Shown here piece after piece: positions 60,439 through 64,000 of a stretch of 64,000 bases of DNA; within the stretch, counting starts at the first letter, position 1, and each line of letters opens with the position of its first letter. Both the position numbers and the translations under genes were made by a program. Source of the stretch: Paenibacillus sanguinis 2301083 = DSM 16941. GTDB lineage: Bacteria; Bacillota; Bacilli; Paenibacillales; Paenibacillaceae. The notes beneath the pieces were generated by a model. The model made no database searches. It worked only from the letters and a program-made list of their open reading frames with translations, and was not told the origin of the DNA. The DNA is taken from the NCBI RefSeq assembly GCF_000374825.1, contig NZ_KB895379.1:1-64000 (forward strand), written 5' to 3'.

Positions 60439-61622
60439 TTGGACCAAACCACCTTTAATAAATTTGCCGCTTCCTTGGCGCGGCTGCGTGCCGTTTCCAC
60501 ATCTTCCGCCGCACTCAGGGCAACGGCCATCCGCCGACCCGGCTTGCAAAGCGGCTTGCCGAAGACTCTGACCTGAGTTCTCGGCAGACTTAACGCTTCC
60601 TCAATTCCTGCAATCTCAAAATTCTCGCCCTCCCGGTCTTCCGCGCTCTTCAATGTCGCCGAAGCCCCGGGCGTCAGCAAGGATACGGAAGGTACGGGCA
60701 AGCCCAGAATAGCCCGCACATGCAAGGCGAACTCTGATAAATCCTGCGTTGCCATAGTAACCATACCGGTATCATGAGGTCTTGGAGAGACTTCACTGAA
60801 GACAATACCTTCATCCGTAACGAACAACTCCACACCAAACAGGCCATATCCGCCGAGGGCATCCGTAATTTTGCGGGCAATGTCCTCCGCTTCACGAAGC
60901 TGGGCTTCGCTCATCAAATGGGGTTGCCATGATTCTACATAATCCCCATCGCGCTGCACATGACCCACCGGAGGGCAAAACACTGTACCGGACACCGAGC
61001 GCACGGTCAGCAATGTAATCTCACTGGTGAACGGGACAAACGCTTCGACAATGACCCGTGTATTTTTGGCCCGGGCCCCTTCCATCGCTATTTGCCAGCA
61101 AGCCTCAACCTCTGCCAGGCTGCGGCAAACACTTTGTCCCTTCCCCGAAGAGCTCATCAGCGGCTTGATCACACAAGGCACGCCGATGTCGGCCACCGCG
61201 CTCTCCAATTCCGCCAAGCTGTTCGCAAAGCGATAAGCCGCCGTAGGCAAGCCAAGCTCCTCCGAAGCCAGACGGCGAATCCCTTCGCGATCCATCGTCA
61301 GTCTGGCAGCAGTTGCCGTAGGAATTACCTTGAAGCCTTGTTGCTCTAGCTGGACCAGGGCCTGGGTCGCAATCGCCTCCACCTCCGGAACAATCAAGTC
61401 CGGCTTGGTGCGAAGAATGAGCGATTTCAAGGCCTCCTCGTCCAGCATATCCATGACATATGACTCATGAGCCACTCCCATCGCCGGTGCATGCGCATAA
61501 CGGTCAACGGCAATTGTACGGACGCCGAGACGCTGCGCCTCAATGACAACCTCCTTGCCCAATTCGCCGCTGCCCAGCAGCAGAATCGTCTTAGGACTTT
61601 TTGATTCAGGAGCTCCCCACAT
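60435..61622 (-). CDS. purT: Formate-dependent phosphoribosylglycinamide formyltransferase
   Basis: The 395-residue ATP-grasp enzyme uses formate and ATP to formylate GAR in purine synthesis, avoiding the folate-dependent PurN. Visible features are I-L-L-L-G-S-G-E-L-G-K-E-V near the start, V-I-K-P-L-M-S-S-S-G-K-G-Q (ATP loop), G-L-F-G-V-E-L-F-V and E-V-S-P-R-P-H-D-T-G-M-V-T, the last a PurT signature. It lies upstream of, and is coupled to, a GNAT gene. The ribosome binding site (AAGGGGG) is rather distant from the ATG. Confidence 0.93.
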   Translation of the reverse strand: MWGAPESKSPKTILLLGSGELGKEVVIEAQRLGVRTIAVDRYAHAPAMGVAHESYVMDMLDEEALKSLILRTKPDLIVPEVEAIATQALVQLEQQGFKVIPTATAARLTMDREGIRRLASEELGLPTAAYRFANSLAELESAVADIGVPCVIKPLMSSSGKGQSVCRSLAEVEACWQIAMEGARAKNTRVIVEAFVPFTSEITLLTVRSVSGTVFCPPVGHVQRDGDYVESWQPHLMSEAQLREAEDIARKITDALGGYGLFGVELFVTDEGIVFSEVSPRPHDTGMVTMATQDLSEFALHVRAILGLPVPSVSLLTPGASATLKSAEDREGENFEIAGIEEALSLPRTQVRVFGKPLCKPGRRMAVALSAAEDVETARSRAKEAANLLKVVWSK

Positions 61623-61757
61623 AACGACGCCATGTCCCCCTTAACGCATAGTTAACAATCCTACTCTATTTTCGGGCTTTATGTCGAATATTGCAATAGG
61701 AGTAATTAAAAAATAGGATATATATTAAAGAAAAAGTTACAAATCTTTAAACGTCCT

Positions 61758-64000
61758 TTACAATTGCTGTGTTTCTCCACCAAGACGGGCGGAAATCTCT
61801 TGCCAATAAGCCAATTGCTGGTAGGTCGCTCGCGTCCCCTGAATGCTCTCCTCCCATTCCTGCCAAAGACCCCCAAAATAGATAGCTGTACTCTCAAGGA
61901 CTGCGGCGATTTCCCGAGTATAATGCTCCCGGAACATTGTTTCATGTTCGCTTACAACCTCCTTGATCCGGGTCATCAGCGGCTTTTCCAGCTTATCCCG
62001 AAGTATCGCCCTCCCTCCTTCTTCAAAGAAAGCCCGCGGGTTCTTGAACAAGGGCCAATACATCTCTACCGGGAAGGAACCGTCAGCAAGCAAGCCTTCA
62101 AGAATGGGCGGCGTATGCCAATGGGCGTCGGCTTCCGGCGGGGACAGCGGCATATCCAGCATGGGTTCATGCTTGCGGCACCAGGCTTCCGCCGCCTGAT
62201 TTAGCAAATCCTGTGCTTTGCGTTCCAGACGTAGTGAAGTCGCAAGCAACTCACGCTCAAGCTCGGCGGATACCTGATTGAGCCAACCTCGCAGGGCTAT
62301 AGCGAAGTTGCGCTTCATCGGACCGTGATGCTCCTGAAGCAGTGAGGGATGGAAGAACTCAGCGAACATATCCAGCGCCAGCAATCTGAGCCGCTGCACC
62401 ACGTGGTAGAGCAGCTCTTCATTCTCTTGATTCCATTCCCGGCTGATACTCGTCTGGCGATATTCGGATAGCGCCTGCTCGAAGAGATGCCGCTTGTCTG
62501 GCAAGCCGGACAGCTTCCTTCCTGCGTCCTCGGCATTTTCTCCGGCAGTCGCAATCCATTGCAGCAGACGTTCCTTCATTTGCCTCAGCAGGGATTCGGC
62601 AGAGACAGCCGCCAGTTGCCCCAGATCATGCTCCAGGAATGCAGCGAAATGGCTACGGAACAAGTCGAAGCCTTCATCAGCAACAGACAAGCCTTGCTCT
62701 GCCTGAAGGGCCCGCAAGCTGGATACGGGATATACGCTGGGCTCCCGAATACCTGCGGCATACAGTCCTTCCTGCACATGCTCTATTACAGACGCCAATT
62801 CCTCCACCGAGGCAGCGAGATCGGCGGCATTGACCAGGAAGAACATTTTATCCAGAGCAAAGCTACCTTTTATTCGTCCGAGTTGGCTTAATAGCTGCTT
62901 GTCGGCCCGTGAGAAAGCATGATTATAATAGGTCACAAATAAAATCGCATCCGAGGTTTTCATATATTGAAAGGCTACTCCCGTGTGCCGGGCATGTATG
63001 GAATCGGCTCCCGGCGTGTCCACTAGCACAATTCCCTGACTGGTCAGTGGTCCTTGGTGGTAAAGGTCAATCTCTGCTACAAAGCAAGCCTTCATCTCCT
63101 CCGCGGCATAGCTGCGGAACTCCTCCAGCTCCACCAGCTCTGTCTGACCAAGCCTGGAAGCCAAGGTCTTCCAGCCTGCCATTGCGGCTTGCAGAAAGCT
63201 AAAGTGCGCTCTGCCCGCAGCCGGAATATCCCCTGCCTTTAAGCGGCGAACACTGTCCATCCATTGCTGCTCCTGCCAGGGCCCCAAGCCCAGCGCTTGA
63301 AAGGAGAAGGCCAGATCCTCCCGCATCGCTTCGCTGCTTTTAAAGCGAATGCTAGCGGTGCGATGGCGGTTCTCTACGCCGGGGGCCAGCACGCGGATGA
63401 TCGCCGCGGTGGTCGGATGCGGCGATACCGGGAGCACGGCTTCGCCCAGCAAGGCGTTGGCGAAGGACGACTTCCCGGCGCTGAACGCTCCGAACAGCGC
63501 CACGGTGAACACGCCGCTGCGCAGCTCGGCCGCGCGGCGGAGCAGCTCCCGCACCCCCGTCCCGAAGGCGGGGTGGGGAGCCAGCAGTTCGGCCGCGGCT
63601 TCCAGGTTCGCGGCCGCCTGCCTTGCCCGCCCGTGCGCCTCCGCAGGCGGGCGCACGAACCCGGCCGCTGCCGGGCCCGGGGCTGTGCCCCCGGCTGCGG
63701 CCCGCTCCGGCGGCCCTGCGGGAGCCGCCGCCTGCGCCAGCGCCGCCTGCGATGCCGCAGCAGCGGCGGCGTCACCTTGCGCTGCCACGCCGTCCGCTTC
63801 GCGGCGCGGCAGCGCAAGCTCAGCCCTCACCTCGGGCAGCAGCCCGGGGGTGAGGGGCACCCGCGCGCCAAGCTGCGCGGCAAAGCGCGCAGCGCGCTTG
63901 CGGGCGGCCGCGTCCAGCGCAGCCAGGGCGCGGGCCGCGGGCAGGCGCTCCGCCAGCTCGGCGCGGCGGGTGAGCATCGCCGCCGCATCTGCGGCACGGC
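61758..64000 (-). CDS. Dynamin-family large GTPase, C-terminal part (runs off window)
   Basis: The frame stays open to the window edge, so the gene continues upstream. The visible 747 or so codons contain a complete GTPase domain: P-loop G-A-F-S-A-G-K-S-S, switch II D-T-P-G-A-D-S, and a long helical stalk with V-N-A-A-D-L for base recognition. B. subtilis DynA has two dynamin units in one chain, and the length and internal position of this P-loop suggest this is the second unit of such a protein. A highly Ala/Pro/Gly-rich, GC-rich linker (about 63560-64000) precedes it. Such proteins fuse or repair membranes. Confidence 0.85.
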   Translation of the reverse strand, partial: RAADAAAMLTRRAELAERLPAARALAALDAAARKRAARFAAQLGARVPLTPGLLPEVRAELALPRREADGVAAQGDAAAAAASQAALAQAAAPAGPPERAAAGGTAPGPAAAGFVRPPAEAHGRARQAAANLEAAAELLAPHPAFGTGVRELLRRAAELRSGVFTVALFGAFSAGKSSFANALLGEAVLPVSPHPTTAAIIRVLAPGVENRHRTASIRFKSSEAMREDLAFSFQALGLGPWQEQQWMDSVRRLKAGDIPAAGRAHFSFLQAAMAGWKTLASRLGQTELVELEEFRSYAAEEMKACFVAEIDLYHQGPLTSQGIVLVDTPGADSIHARHTGVAFQYMKTSDAILFVTYYNHAFSRADKQLLSQLGRIKGSFALDKMFFLVNAADLAASVEELASVIEHVQEGLYAAGIREPSVYPVSSLRALQAEQGLSVADEGFDLFRSHFAAFLEHDLGQLAAVSAESLLRQMKERLLQWIATAGENAEDAGRKLSGLPDKRHLFEQALSEYRQTSISREWNQENEELLYHVVQRLRLLALDMFAEFFHPSLLQEHHGPMKRNFAIALRGWLNQVSAELERELLATSLRLERKAQDLLNQAAEAWCRKHEPMLDMPLSPPEADAHWHTPPILEGLLADGSFPVEMYWPLFKNPRAFFEEGGRAILRDKLEKPLMTRIKEVVSEHETMFREHYTREIAAVLESTAIYFGGLWQEWEESIQGTRATYQQLAYWQEISARLGGETQQL

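Noticed and set aside
1..64000. CRISPR array or prophage
   Set aside because: No regularly spaced repeats, cas-like proteins, integrase or phage structural genes were seen.

Overview
The window looks like a chromosomal segment of a Paenibacillus or close Paenibacillaceae relative. Evidence: GC content near 50%, strong Bacillales-type ribosome binding sites with ATG, GTG and TTG starts, two MmyB-like XRE regulators, a T-box leader, topoisomerase IV parE-parC, a PspA/DUF4178 pair, a two-headed-type bacterial dynamin, and large secreted carbohydrate-degrading enzymes. Most of it is ordinary chromosome, with small accessory patches, one AT-rich insert and several decaying genes.

Layout. 1-890: the end of an IS3-type element and a gene-free stretch with an inverted repeat and a dispersed repeat. 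0.9-10.4 kb: small regulator/oxidoreductase units (MmyB regulator with a divergent MDR reductase; HxlR regulator with a divergent LLM flavin monooxygenase and FMN reductase), a chitinase, a collapsed aldo/keto reductase, a TetR remnant, and a Phd-Uma2 fusion followed by a YbjQ protein. 10.4-21.7 kb: aspartate-semialdehyde dehydrogenase behind a T-box, a lipoprotein whose promoter carries two Fnr/CRP-like boxes, a 1657-residue GH81 glucanase with six discoidin modules, and assorted enzymes. 21.9-26.2 kb: a zinc phospholipase C-like protein, AlkC, a broken acyl-CoA dehydrogenase and a small XRE/membrane-protein unit. 26.3-34.8 kb: HD-GYP, prohibitin, ABC transporters, an RNA methyltransferase with a pseudouridine synthase, MarR and IlvE.

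35.2-38.1 kb is an AT-rich insert: a LytTR response regulator, its GHKL kinase and an unrecognised hydrophilic protein. Matching pairs of direct repeats, each pair offset by 21 bp, lie upstream of both the regulator operon and the hydrophilic gene. This is the best candidate for an undescribed regulatory unit. 38.3-42.9 kb is a complete NAD salvage cluster (nrtR-pncA-pncB-nadD-nadE) behind a consensus promoter that overlaps repeated NrtR-operator candidates.

43-64 kb: parC/parE, an ABC-2 transporter with a secreted SGNH hydrolase, tRNA-Lys, PspA/DUF4178, a CAP protein, a complete livJHMGF branched-chain amino acid importer, a WYL regulator, a GNAT/purT pair, and the 3' part of a dynamin gene that runs off the window. 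Chitinase and GH81 together suggest attack on fungal walls. LivJHMGF and IlvE handle branched-chain amino acids. All functional calls rest on reading motifs by eye; no database search was run.
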